This document shows, in pieces, positions 43,969 to 52,498 of a DNA stretch of 64,000 nt (the stretch's first letter is position 1; every line of letters starts with the position of its first letter). Where the stretch lies: the NCBI GenBank assembly GCA_964624475.1, contig CAZUYC010000092.1, positions 38,236 to 102,235 on the forward strand, read 5' to 3'. The stretch comes from CAZUYC01 sp964624475 (GTDB lineage: Bacteria > Myxococcota_A > UBA9160 > SMWR01). The notes under the pieces are model-generated. The model ran no database searches. It saw only the letters and a list, made by a program, of their open reading frames with translations, and was not told the origin of the DNA. The position numbers and the translations under genes were made by a program.

Positions 43969-45165
43969 ATGCCCCGACCGACCCCCTTCCACGCGCGCAC
44001 CTCCGTCTCCTGCGAGAGCCAGAGCTGGCTGGAGTGGTCCGGCTTCCTCTCCGCCAACTCCTACGAGCTCGACCACATCCACGAGTACAACGCCGTGCGC
44101 ACGGCGTGCGCCCTCTTCGACATCTCCCCGCTCTTCAAGTACCAGGTCCACGGCCGCGGCGCGGTCCAGCTCCTCGACCGCGTGCTGACCCGGGACGTCG
44201 CGCGCCTGGCCGTCGGCCAGGTTTCCTACACGACCTGGTGTGACGACGAGGGAAAGATCGTCGACGACGGGACCGTGACCCGCCTGGGCCCCGACCTCTA
44301 CCGCCTCACCGCGGCGATCCCGACCCTCGACTGGCTCCAGGACAACGACCTCGGGGTCGGCGCCGAGGTCGAGGACGTGAGCGAGGCCCTGGCCGCGCTC
44401 TCGCTCCAGGGCCCCACGTCGCGGGCCCTGCTCCAGCGCCTCGCGGACGTGGATCTCGACGGGCTGCGCTACTTCCGCCAGCTCGAGACCCGGCTCGCGG
44501 GCATCCCCGTCTCGATCTCGCGCAGCGGATACACGGGCGACCTCGGCTTCGAGATCTTCGCGGATCCGGGGTGGGCAGAGCGCCTCTGGGACGAGCTTCG
44601 GGACGCGGGCCGGTCCTTCAACCTGCGCCCGGCCGGGAACGTGGCCCAGGACATGCTGCGCATCGAGGCGGGCCTGCTGCTGATCGACGTCGATTTCGTC
44701 TCGAGCAGCCGGACGCTCTTCGCGGTGCAGAAGTCCACACCCCTGGAGCTCGGCCTCGGCTTCACCGTCGCGCTCGGCAAGGAGTTCTTCGTCGGGCAGG
44801 ACGCCCTGCGCCGCGAGAAGGAGCGCGGATCGGCGCTGGCGACGGTGGGCCTCGTCGTCGACGTCGTCGCCCTCGAGAAGGTCTACGCCGGGTTCGGCAT
44901 GCCCCTGCACCTCCCCTACCATTCGTGGAACGAGGCCGTCCCGGTCTACGCGGACGCGAAGCGGCGCGAGCCGGTGGGACGGGCGACGAGCGGGACCTGG
45001 TCGCCGATCCTCAAGAGCTACGTCGCGATCGCCCGCGTCGGGGCGCGGTCCGGCCGGACGGGCGGGCGCGTCTTCCTGGAGGAGACGGTCGAGGCGCGGC
45101 GCTTCGCCGTTCCGGCGACGGTGGTGGAGCTTCCGTTCTTCGACCCCCCGCGAAAGAAGGCCTGA
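43969..45165 (+). CDS. GcvT-family aminomethyltransferase-like protein
   Basis: 398 residues from ATG 43969 with AAGGAG upstream. The full folate-binding GcvT fold is present: NSYELDHIHEYNAVRTACALFDIS at the start, TRDVARLAVGQVSYTTWCDDEGKIVDDGTVTRL with the characteristic Asp/Glu region, SRSGYTGDLGFEIF, and the C-terminal barrel with GKEFFVGQDALRREKERG. GcvT-like proteins use tetrahydrofolate to take one-carbon groups from glycine, sarcosine or other methylated substrates. It leads into two FAD oxidoreductases, so an N- or S-methyl oxidative demethylation is plausible. Confidence 0.87.
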   Translation: MPRPTPFHARTSVSCESQSWLEWSGFLSANSYELDHIHEYNAVRTACALFDISPLFKYQVHGRGAVQLLDRVLTRDVARLAVGQVSYTTWCDDEGKIVDDGTVTRLGPDLYRLTAAIPTLDWLQDNDLGVGAEVEDVSEALAALSLQGPTSRALLQRLADVDLDGLRYFRQLETRLAGIPVSISRSGYTGDLGFEIFADPGWAERLWDELRDAGRSFNLRPAGNVAQDMLRIEAGLLLIDVDFVSSSRTLFAVQKSTPLELGLGFTVALGKEFFVGQDALRREKERGSALATVGLVVDVVALEKVYAGFGMPLHLPYHSWNEAVPVYADAKRREPVGRATSGTWSPILKSYVAIARVGARSGRTGGRVFLEETVEARRFAVPATVVELPFFDPPRKKA

Positions 45166-45170
45166 CCCGC

Positions 45171-46751
45171 ATGCCGAACCATTACGACGCGATCATCGTC
45201 GGTGGGGGCCACAACGGCCTCACCTGCGCTGCCTACCTGGCGCGGGCGGGGCGCAAGACGCTCGTGCTCGAGCGCCGCCACGTGCTGGGAGGCGCCGCGG
45301 TCACGGAGGAGATCTTCCCCGGCTTCAAGTTCACCGTCTGCTCCTACGTGGTGAGCCTGCTGCGGCCCGAGGTGATTCGCGAGCTCGAGCTCGCGCGCCA
45401 CGGCCTCCACATCACCCCGCTCGACAGCGCCTTCGTGCCGATGGAGAACGGCGACTACCTCGCGATCTACTCCGACCCGGCGAGCACGCGGGAGGAGATC
45501 CGCCGCCACTCGAAGCGCGACGCCGAGATGGCCCCGAAGTTCAGCCAGATGATGTACGAGATGGCCTTCGCCGTGAAGCCGATCCTCGCCATGGTTCCGC
45601 CGGACCCGAGCCGCCCGGGCCTGCGCGGCCTGCGCACGCTCCGCGACCTCGGGCGGCACGTGCAGAGCCTCGGGAAGCGCGGATTCCACGACCTCTCCAA
45701 GCTCATGACGATGAGCGTCTCGGACCTCCTCGACGAGTGGTACGAGAGCGACGTGCTGCGGGCGCTCTCGGCGCTGAACGGGATCATCGGGACGATGCTC
45801 GGTCCCAAGTCCCCGGGCACGGCCTACGTGCTGCTGCACCATTACATGGGCGAGCTCGACGGCGCGTTCACGGCCTGGGGCTGCCAGAAGGGCGGCACGG
45901 GGGGGGTCAGCGAGGCGATCGCGAGCGCCGCGCGAAGCCTCGGAGCCGAGATCCGCGTCGAGGCGCCCGTCGCGAAGGTGATCGTGGAGAACGGCGCCGC
46001 CGTCGGAGTGGCGCTCGAGAGCGGCGAGGAGATCCGGGCGCGGACCGTCGTCTCGGGCGCGGATCCCCGCGTCACCTTCCGCAAGCTCGTCGATGCCGGG
46101 GACCTCCCCGAGGACTTCGTCGCGGCGATCGACCGCTTCAAGTTCCGCGGCTCGTCCGGGAAGGTCAACCTGGCGCTGGACGCGCTCCCGATCTTCCCGG
46201 CGATGAAGGACCCGGCGCTGATCCGGGGCATGGTCGAGATCGCCCCGAGCATGGACTGGCTGGAGCGCGCCTACGACGACGCGAGCTACGGCGGCTTCTC
46301 GCGGCGCCCGTACATGGACATCGTGATCCCGAGCACCGTCGACCCGACGATGGCGCCTCCCGGCAAGCACGTGATGTCGATCTTCGTGCAGTACGCGGGC
46401 TACGACATGCCCGAGTACGGGACGCCGTCGCAGCAGCGCGAGGCCTTCGGCGACGCCGTGATCAGCACGCTCTGCGAGTTCGCCCCCAACCTGAAGGACG
46501 TGATCCTGCACAAGCAGGTGCTGACGCCCTTCGACCTCGAGCAGACGATCGGCCTCTCCGAGGGCAACATCTTCCACGGCGAGCTCACGCTCGACCAGCT
46601 CTTCTGCTTCCGCCCCGCCCCGGGCTTCGCCGACTACCGCACCCCGATCCGCAACTACTACCAGTGCGGGTCGGGAACGCACCCGGGAGGGGGGATCACG
46701 GCGGGTCCGGGGCGCCTCGCGGCGCTCGAGATCCTGCGCGACGGGAACTGA
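45171..46751 (+). CDS. FAD-dependent oxidoreductase, PYROXD2/phytoene-desaturase-like
   Basis: 526 residues. The FAD dinucleotide-binding motif GGGHNGLTCAAYLARAG is at the N-terminus, and the C-terminal FAD cap GSGTHPGGGITAGPGRLAALEIL closes the fold as in PYROXD2 and carotenoid-desaturase relatives. Start is five bases after the GcvT-like stop. Two paralogues are at 46785 and 57631. The substrate is unknown; the GcvT neighbour suggests an amine or related one-carbon donor rather than a carotenoid. Confidence 0.88.
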   Translation: MPNHYDAIIVGGGHNGLTCAAYLARAGRKTLVLERRHVLGGAAVTEEIFPGFKFTVCSYVVSLLRPEVIRELELARHGLHITPLDSAFVPMENGDYLAIYSDPASTREEIRRHSKRDAEMAPKFSQMMYEMAFAVKPILAMVPPDPSRPGLRGLRTLRDLGRHVQSLGKRGFHDLSKLMTMSVSDLLDEWYESDVLRALSALNGIIGTMLGPKSPGTAYVLLHHYMGELDGAFTAWGCQKGGTGGVSEAIASAARSLGAEIRVEAPVAKVIVENGAAVGVALESGEEIRARTVVSGADPRVTFRKLVDAGDLPEDFVAAIDRFKFRGSSGKVNLALDALPIFPAMKDPALIRGMVEIAPSMDWLERAYDDASYGGFSRRPYMDIVIPSTVDPTMAPPGKHVMSIFVQYAGYDMPEYGTPSQQREAFGDAVISTLCEFAPNLKDVILHKQVLTPFDLEQTIGLSEGNIFHGELTLDQLFCFRPAPGFADYRTPIRNYYQCGSGTHPGGGITAGPGRLAALEILRDGN

Positions 46752-46784
46752 CCGCGCCGCCGACGGCGCGAAGGATGCGAGCCG

Positions 46785-48374
46785 ATGAGCCACCAGGACG
46801 TCATCGTGATCGGAGCGGGCCACAACGGCCTCGTGACGGCCGCCATCCTCGCGAAGGCCGGGCGACGCGTCCTCGTGCTCGAGAGGCGCGCGCAGGTGGG
46901 CGGCATCGCGGTGACCGAGGAGCTCTTCCCGGGCTTCCGCTTCTCCACCTGCGCGCCGGAGGGGAGCAACCTCGCCTCCGAGGTCGTGCGCGAGCTCCGC
47001 CTCGCCGAGCACGGCCTCGAATGGCTGCCGGCGGATCCCGTCGCCTTCGTGCCCCAGCCCGACGGCTCGCAGCTCACGATCTGGCGCGACACGAAGCGGA
47101 CCGCCGACGAGATCGCGCGCTTCTCGGCGGCCGACGCCCGCCGCTACCCCGACTTCGTCGCTCTGATGACGCGGATCGCCGACGTGGTCGGAGGGCTCCT
47201 GCGCGCCGTGCCTCCGGATCTGCCCGAGGTAGGGTGGGGCGACCTGCGCGGAATGCTCCCGCTCGCGGCTCCGCTGCGCCGCCTCGGCCGCAAGCGCGTG
47301 AACGACCTGCTGCGCGTGCTGCCGATGCCCGTCGCCGACCTGCTGAACGAGTGGTTCGAGTCCGACGCGGTCAAGGCGGCGATTGCGGCGAGCGCCGTGC
47401 GCGACGTCACCTGGGGCCCCAAGGAGGCGGGAACCGCCTACACGCTGCTCTTCAACTGGGCGCTCAGCGACACGGGGTTGTTTCGTTCCGCGGGGCTCGC
47501 GAAGGGAGGCGTGGGCGCCCTCGCGCAGGCGCTGGCCGGCGCGGCGCGCGCGGCCGGGGCGGAGATCCGCACCTCCGCGCCAGTCCGGCGGATCCTGCTC
47601 GAATCGGGCCGCGTCGCCGGCGTCGAGCTCGAGGGCGGGGAGCGGCTCGCCGCCGCAGCGGTCGCCTCGAGCGCGGATCCCCGCACCACCTTCTTCGGCC
47701 TCTGCGAGCCCCGACTGCTCCCGGCCGCCTTCGTCCGCCACGTGCGCAGCATCAAGTACCGCGGCTCGACCGCGCGCATCCACCTCGCGCTCTCGGGGCT
47801 CCCCGAGTTCACGGCCGCCGGTCAGGGCGAGGCCGCGCTCCGCCTCGCGGGGCCGATCCAGATCGCCCCGACGCTCTCCCATCTCCAGCGCGCCTACGAC
47901 TGCACCAAGTACGGGGGCTTCTCCAGCGTCCCGTACCTCGACGCCTGGATCCCGACGCTTCGCGATCCGGGCCTGGCTCCGGCGGGGAGCCACGTGCTCT
48001 CGATCACGGCGAAGTACGCGCCCTATCGGCTGCGGGGCGCGGGCTGGGCCGAGCGGCGCGAGGCCTTCGTCGAGGGCGCGCTCGACACGCTCGCCGAGTA
48101 CGCGCCGAAGCTTCGGGACCTGGTGCGCTTCCGCGCCGCGCTCCTCCCGCCCGACCTCGAGGCGGAGTACGGCCTGCCCGAGGGCAACCTCTGCCACGGC
48201 GAGATGACGCTCGACCAGTTCTTCCACATGCGCCCGATCCCGGGCTACGCGCGCTACCGCGGGCCGATCCCGGGCCTCTACCTGTGCGGGTCGGGCACCC
48301 ACCCGGGCGGCGTCGTGAACGGCCTCCCCGGCCGCAACGCCGCGCGCGAGATCCTGCGCGATCGGGGGCGCTAG
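46785..48374 (+). CDS. FAD-dependent oxidoreductase, PYROXD2/phytoene-desaturase-like
   Basis: 529 residues with the same architecture as the preceding gene: GAGHNGLVTAAILAKAG at the N-terminus and CGSGTHPGGVVNGLPGRNAAREIL at the C-terminus. The two differ widely in the middle, so they are old paralogues that may form a heteromer or act in succession. Start 33 bp after the previous stop. Confidence 0.87.
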   Translation: MSHQDVIVIGAGHNGLVTAAILAKAGRRVLVLERRAQVGGIAVTEELFPGFRFSTCAPEGSNLASEVVRELRLAEHGLEWLPADPVAFVPQPDGSQLTIWRDTKRTADEIARFSAADARRYPDFVALMTRIADVVGGLLRAVPPDLPEVGWGDLRGMLPLAAPLRRLGRKRVNDLLRVLPMPVADLLNEWFESDAVKAAIAASAVRDVTWGPKEAGTAYTLLFNWALSDTGLFRSAGLAKGGVGALAQALAGAARAAGAEIRTSAPVRRILLESGRVAGVELEGGERLAAAAVASSADPRTTFFGLCEPRLLPAAFVRHVRSIKYRGSTARIHLALSGLPEFTAAGQGEAALRLAGPIQIAPTLSHLQRAYDCTKYGGFSSVPYLDAWIPTLRDPGLAPAGSHVLSITAKYAPYRLRGAGWAERREAFVEGALDTLAEYAPKLRDLVRFRAALLPPDLEAEYGLPEGNLCHGEMTLDQFFHMRPIPGYARYRGPIPGLYLCGSGTHPGGVVNGLPGRNAAREILRDRGR

Positions 48375-48382
48375 CGATCGGC

Positions 48383-48772
48383 TCAGGACCAGAAGGCGTC
48401 GACGGCGTAGCGGTTCTCGACCATGAACCAGAACTCGGCGATCTTGCGGTTCTCGACGCGATAGGTGAAGGCCTGGAACTGGCCGCCGAGGCTCCTGCCT
48501 TCCCGCTCGGCGTGGACGCGCACGAGGGCGATCGCGTAGCCGCCCGACGCCAGGATGTCGAGCAGTTCCGTGCGGACCGTGCCACCGGAAAGCTCGCGGG
48601 CGCGCGCCCAGAAATCGCCGACCTCGGTCTTGCCGTGATAGTCGCGGGAGAGGAGGTTCCTGCCGGGGACGTGCCAGACGACGCCATCGGCGAGCGAGTC
48701 CATGAGGACGGTCACGTCGCCGTCTCGCAGAGCTTCGTGGAAGCGGCGGACGAACTCGGCGTTGGAGTGCAT
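48383..48772 (-). CDS. NTF2/SnoaL-like fold protein
   Basis: 129 residues with the ketosteroid-isomerase-like pattern: NAEFVRRFHEALRDGDVTVLMDSLADGVVWHVPG, then RKIAEFWFMVENRYAVDAFW at the C-terminus. Many of these are of unknown function; some are cyclases or isomerases. The start at 48772 is the Met before the family sequence; the longer frame upstream is not similar. It converges on the FAD gene (8 bp between stops). Confidence 0.75.
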   Translation of the reverse strand: MHSNAEFVRRFHEALRDGDVTVLMDSLADGVVWHVPGRNLLSRDYHGKTEVGDFWARARELSGGTVRTELLDILASGGYAIALVRVHAEREGRSLGGQFQAFTYRVENRKIAEFWFMVENRYAVDAFWS

Positions 48773-48813
48773 GGCGACACGGTAGCGCGCACGATGACGA
48801 ATGCCGGTGCTCT

Positions 48814-48843
48814 TTGACGTTTCGCGACCGCACGGGCTACGGT
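48814..48843 (+). promoter_or_regulatory. promoter of the DUF433/DUF5615 operon
   Basis: TTGACG (48814-48819) and TACGGT (48838-48843) are 18 bp apart, 35 bp before the DUF433 start. A reasonable sigma-70 match in a GC-rich genome. Confidence 0.5.
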
Positions 48844-48878
48844 GGGCCAGGCTGCAGCCCACGAAACAGGGAGGCCCC

Positions 48879-49103
48879 ATGAACGAGCACATCGTCATCG
48901 ACCCCGAGATCCAGCACGGGAAGCCCGTCATCCGTGGCACGCGCGTGCCCGTGGTTCGGGTCGTGGAAGGTCTGGCGGGAGGCATGACGGTGGAGGAGGT
49001 GGTTCAGGAGTACGGCGTGACGGAGGCGGACGTGCGCGCCGCCCTCGCCTATGCGGGCAAGCTCCTTGCCGAGCAGGAGCATCACCCGCTCCCGGCGAAG
49101 TGA
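48879..49103 (+). CDS. DUF433 antitoxin
   Basis: 74 residues: IVIDPEIQHGKPVIRGTRVPVVRVVEGLAGGMTVEEVVQEYGVTEADVRAALAYA is the DUF433 winged-helix signature. DUF433 proteins pair with DUF5615 PIN-like toxins as type II modules. GGGAGG lies upstream of the ATG. The next gene is the predicted toxin. Confidence 0.88.
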   Translation: MNEHIVIDPEIQHGKPVIRGTRVPVVRVVEGLAGGMTVEEVVQEYGVTEADVRAALAYAGKLLAEQEHHPLPAK

Positions 49104-49112
49104 CGGTCCTCG

Positions 49113-49475
49113 TTGCGCTTCCTGATCGACGCGGATCTCCCGCGCTCCGCGACTTCGCTGCTTCGACGCCACGGACACGACGCCGTCGACGTGCGGGACG
49201 TAGGGCTTGGCGCGGCCAGCGATTCGGAGATCGCACGCCGGGCTCGCGACGAGCGGCGCTGCCTGGTCACCGGTGACTTCGGCTTCGCGGACGTGCGCAA
49301 CTACGTCCCCGAGTCCTACGCGGGCATCATGGTGCTCGCTCTGCCCGCAGGAGCGACGGCGAGACTCATCCTCCGCTTGATCGAGGATGTGATGCAGCAG
49401 CCCCAGATCCTCGCGAGGCTCGCTGGGAGGCTCGCGATCGTCGAGCCCGGTCGGCTCCGGCTTCGCCCGCCATGA
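49113..49475 (+). CDS. DUF5615 PIN-like toxin
   Basis: 120 residues from a TTG. MRFLIDADLPRSATSLLRRHGHDAVDVRDVGL and CLVTGDFGFADVRNY are the standard DUF5615 motifs with the PIN-like Asp residues. The stop overlaps the ATG of a zinc-ribbon cyclase remnant (ATGA). It forms a toxin-antitoxin pair with the DUF433 gene. Confidence 0.88.
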   Translation: MRFLIDADLPRSATSLLRRHGHDAVDVRDVGLGAASDSEIARRARDERRCLVTGDFGFADVRNYVPESYAGIMVLALPAGATARLILRLIEDVMQQPQILARLAGRLAIVEPGRLRLRPP

Positions 49476-49750
49476 TCTGCCCCGCCTGCGGCCACGAGAA
49501 CCGCGATGCGGCGCGCTTCTGCGACGGCTGCGGCGCGGCGCTCGCTGCGACCTACGCGAGCTGCGCTACGGAGCTTCGCGCCGGGGCGAAGTACTGCGAT
49601 GCATGCGGCACCCCGGTCGCATCCGGCGTGACCAGCACACCGCGCGAGGCGCCGTCCACCGCTTCCCGCTCCCCGCGGGATTACACGCCGAAGCACCTCG
49701 CCGAGAAGATCCTGGTCTCGAAGAGCGGCGCGCGGGATCGCGACCTCGCC
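49472..49750 (+). pseudogene. N-terminal remnant of a zinc-ribbon cyclase/ATPase gene
   Basis: The ATG overlaps the toxin stop by four bases. Two zinc ribbons (CPACGHENRDAARFCDGCG and a second with CATELRAGAKYCDACG) are followed by DYTPKHLAEKILVSKS, the linker that in relatives leads into the cyclase domain (family pattern KILTSRAALEGERKQVTVLF). After SKS the similarity stops and the frame continues without family likeness until it runs into the enoyl-CoA hydratase gene on the other strand. The cyclase and ATPase parts are missing. Confidence 0.75.
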
Positions 49751-49793
49751 TCGCGACGGCGGAGCTTGCCGGTGCGCGGCGGAATCCCTGCCG

Positions 49794-50648
49794 CTAGCCC
49801 GGGCCAGAGCTCTCGTCCCCGCCGCGCGCCCGCTGCGCGAGACGCCACGCGAGGGCGGCGCGCACGCCCTCTTTGGCCAGCACCGCGTCGAAGGCACTCG
49901 ACTCGGGCGTCTCGCTGGCCTCGATCAGCACGTCGAGCTCGAGCGCCTGGAGCAGGGCCTGGCGCATGCCCATGATCTCCGCGCTGCGGTTGATGGCCTG
50001 CTTGGTGAGCGCGACGGCGAGTGCGTCGTTGGCGGCGATGCCGCGCGCGACCTCGAGCGCTGCGTCGAAGCATCGCTCGGCCGGGACGACGCGGTTCACC
50101 AGACCGAGCGCCAGCGCGCGCTCCGCCGGGATCGCGTCGTCGCCGCCGAGCAGGAGCTCCTTGGCCTGCTTGGGCCCGATGATCCACGGCAGGATCAGCG
50201 CCACGATGCCGCTGCCGAAGCGCACCTCGGGCGCCCCGAAGCGGCAGCCCTCGGCCGCCACCGTCACGTCGCAGGCCACCGCCATCTCCATGCCGCTGCC
50301 GAGGCAGTAGCCGTGCACGGCCGCGACGGTGGGCTTCGGGAAGTCCCAGAAGCGCATGATCACGTCGAAGTCGCGGCGCAGCTCGGCGCGCAGCGCCACC
50401 GGGTCGCGCGGGGCGCCGCCCGGGCCGAGGTCGAAGCCGGCCGAGAACGCGCGCCCTGCCCCGCGCAGGAGGACGGCGCGGACGGCGGCGTCGTGCTCGG
50501 CCCGGTCGAGCGCGGCGTGGAGCGCCGCGATCATCGGCTCGTCGACCGCGTTCAGCTTCTCGGGGCGATCGAGCGTCAGCACCGCGACCGGGCCGCGCGT
50601 CTCGAAGCCGACCCGCGGCCGGTCCCCCGTGGGCCCCTCACCCGCCAT
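49794..50648 (-). CDS. enoyl-CoA hydratase/isomerase family protein
   Basis: 284 residues with crotonase motifs RAFSAGFDLG near residue 65 and GYCLGSGMEMAVACDVTVAAEGCRFGAPEVRFG around residue 105. RBS is not obvious; ATG 50648 is chosen as the family start, while the longer frame to 50774 is made of the 45-bp repeats and is not real coding. It lies after the aldehyde dehydrogenase gene on the same strand, separated by the repeat array. Confidence 0.87.
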   Translation of the reverse strand: MAGEGPTGDRPRVGFETRGPVAVLTLDRPEKLNAVDEPMIAALHAALDRAEHDAAVRAVLLRGAGRAFSAGFDLGPGGAPRDPVALRAELRRDFDVIMRFWDFPKPTVAAVHGYCLGSGMEMAVACDVTVAAEGCRFGAPEVRFGSGIVALILPWIIGPKQAKELLLGGDDAIPAERALALGLVNRVVPAERCFDAALEVARGIAANDALAVALTKQAINRSAEIMGMRQALLQALELDVLIEASETPESSAFDAVLAKEGVRAALAWRLAQRARGGDESSGPG

Positions 50649-50680
50649 CGCGACGGCTAGACCGCGCGGGCAAGGCCGCA

Positions 50681-50815
50681 GCAAGCGGAGCGCGCAGCGA
50701 GGCGAAGCCGAGCGAAGTCCATCGGGCAAGCGAAGCGCGCAGCGAGGCGAAGCCGAGCGAAGTCCATCGGGCAAGCGAAGCGCGCAGCGAGCCGAAGCCG
50801 AGCGAAGTCCATCGA
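50681..50815 (+). repeat. three tandem copies of the 45-bp dispersed repeat
   Basis: Copies at 50681-50725, 50726-50770 and 50771-50815 differ at only a few positions. The shared core GCGCGCAGCGAG also occurs at 26 kb and, inverted, at 5.95 kb. The unit length is a multiple of three, so a spurious ORF reads through it. It separates the aldehyde dehydrogenase from the enoyl-CoA hydratase gene. Confidence 0.9.
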
Positions 50816-50816
50816 G

Positions 50817-52346
50817 CTAGACCTTCGCAGAGAGCCGGATCCAGGCGGACTTCGACTGCGTGTAGGCGAGCAGGCTCTCGAAGCACTTGTCCTTCGAGTT
50901 GCCGGACTGCTTGTAGCCGCCGAAGGGCTGCGTCATGTCGCCTTCGTCGAAACAGTTGACCCAGATCACGCCCGCCTCGATCTCCTTGATCAGGCGGTGG
51001 GCCTTGTCGAGATCGCGCGTCCAGACCCCGGCCGCGAGGCCGTAGATCGTGTCGTTGGCGATCGCGATCGCCTCGTCGAGGCCGTCGAAGGGGATCACCG
51101 CGGCCACCGGACCGAAGATCTCCTCGCGGGCGATCGTCATGCGGTTGTCGACGTCCGTGAAGAGCGTGGGCGCGACGTAGGCGCCCTTCTCGAGCCCCGC
51201 CGGCACCCCGCCGCCGAAGGCCAGCCGCGCCCCCTCGCGCTTGCCCGACTCGATGTAGGCGAGCACGCGCTCCTGGGCCTCGCTGGTGACGAGCGGCCCC
51301 ATGTTGGTGCCCGGGTCGAGCGGGTCGCCCGGCCGGTAGGCGTCGCGGCCGCGCGTCGTGAAGCGGTCGACGAACTCCGCGTAGATCTTCCGGTCCACCA
51401 GTACGCGCGACCCGGCGTTACAGACCTCGCCCATGTTGGCGAAGATGCCGTTGCACGCCGCCGTCACCGCCCGCTCGAGGTCGGGGAGGTCCTGCACGAA
51501 GACCTGCGGCGACTTCCCGCCGCACTCGAGCGACACCCGCTTCATGTTGGACTGCCCGGCGTACTGGAGCATCAGCTTTCCGACGGCGGTCGAGCCGGTG
51601 AAGGTGATCTTCGCGACGTCCGCGTGCAGGGCCAGCGCCTTCCCGGCCACCTCCCCCTGGCCGTTCACCACGTTCAGGACGCCGGGCGGCCCGCCCGCCT
51701 CGCAGAAGAGCTCGGCCAGGCGCAGCGCCGAGAGGGGGGACTGCTCGGCCGGCTTCAGCACCACGCAGTTCCCCGCCGCGAGGGCGGGCGCGACCTTCCA
51801 GGTCGCCATCAGCAGCGGGTAGTTCCAGGGCGAGATCGCCCCCACCACTCCGAGGGGCTCGCGCAGGACGAAGTGCACGACGTTCCACTCGGTGTTGGTG
51901 ACGGCCCCCTCCATCTTGTCGATGCACTCCGCCATGAAGCGGAAGGTCTGCACCACGCTCGGGAGATCGATGTTCACGACGTCGGAGATCGGCTTGCCCA
52001 TGTCGAGCGTCTCGAGCACGGCCAGATCCTCGGCGCGCTCGTCGATCAGATCCGCGAACCGGTAGAGCACCCCCATGCGCTCGCGCGGCGCCATGCGGGA
52101 CCAGGCCCCGGAGCGGAAGGCGCGCTTCGCCGCCGCGACCGCGGCGTCGATGTCGGCCTCCGTGCCCTCGGCCATCTCCGCGAGGACCTCGCCGTTCGCC
52201 GGGTTCGTGGTCGCGAAGCGGCCGCCCTTCGCCGCATCCCGGTACTCGCCGTCGATGAAGAGACCCGTCGCGGGGCGCTTCCGGGCCCGCTCGGCGACCG
52301 ACCGCCACTTCGCCTTGTCGTAGCTCCCGAGTGTCGCGAGGCTCAT
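50817..52346 (-). CDS. aldehyde dehydrogenase (NAD(P)-dependent, PuuC/BADH-like)
   Basis: 509 residues of the ALDH superfamily. The SLECGGKSP segment holds the general-base Glu and GEVCNAGSR the catalytic Cys, with the cofactor loop GSTAVGKLM between them. GGAGG lies upstream of the ATG at 52346. It is divergent from a GabT-like aminotransferase gene across about 150 bp. Together they could turn an omega-amino compound (such as GABA or putrescine-derived aldehydes) into the acid. The exact aldehyde is inferred. Confidence 0.9.
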   Translation of the reverse strand: MSLATLGSYDKAKWRSVAERARKRPATGLFIDGEYRDAAKGGRFATTNPANGEVLAEMAEGTEADIDAAVAAAKRAFRSGAWSRMAPRERMGVLYRFADLIDERAEDLAVLETLDMGKPISDVVNIDLPSVVQTFRFMAECIDKMEGAVTNTEWNVVHFVLREPLGVVGAISPWNYPLLMATWKVAPALAAGNCVVLKPAEQSPLSALRLAELFCEAGGPPGVLNVVNGQGEVAGKALALHADVAKITFTGSTAVGKLMLQYAGQSNMKRVSLECGGKSPQVFVQDLPDLERAVTAACNGIFANMGEVCNAGSRVLVDRKIYAEFVDRFTTRGRDAYRPGDPLDPGTNMGPLVTSEAQERVLAYIESGKREGARLAFGGGVPAGLEKGAYVAPTLFTDVDNRMTIAREEIFGPVAAVIPFDGLDEAIAIANDTIYGLAAGVWTRDLDKAHRLIKEIEAGVIWVNCFDEGDMTQPFGGYKQSGNSKDKCFESLLAYTQSKSAWIRLSAKV

Positions 52347-52498
52347 CGCACGCTCCTCCAGAGCGGCATCATACCAGGGCGGCCCCCGCGTGGGTGCGCC
52401 CATCGCCAACCCCCCGGGGCGGGAGCCAGCGCAGCCCCTCGGATCGCCGTCTCGGCTATGCTCGGGGCCCTCGAAATCCGCCTGCTGCGGGAGGCCCC

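Noticed and set aside
45018..48833. 1271-residue minus-strand ORF
   Set aside because: Shadow of two clear FAD oxidoreductase genes; Arg/Glu/His-rich with no motif.
49794..50774. N-terminal extension of the enoyl-CoA hydratase with a threefold 15-residue repeat
   Set aside because: It is only translation of the 45-bp DNA repeats, which also occur elsewhere in other frames and orientations.
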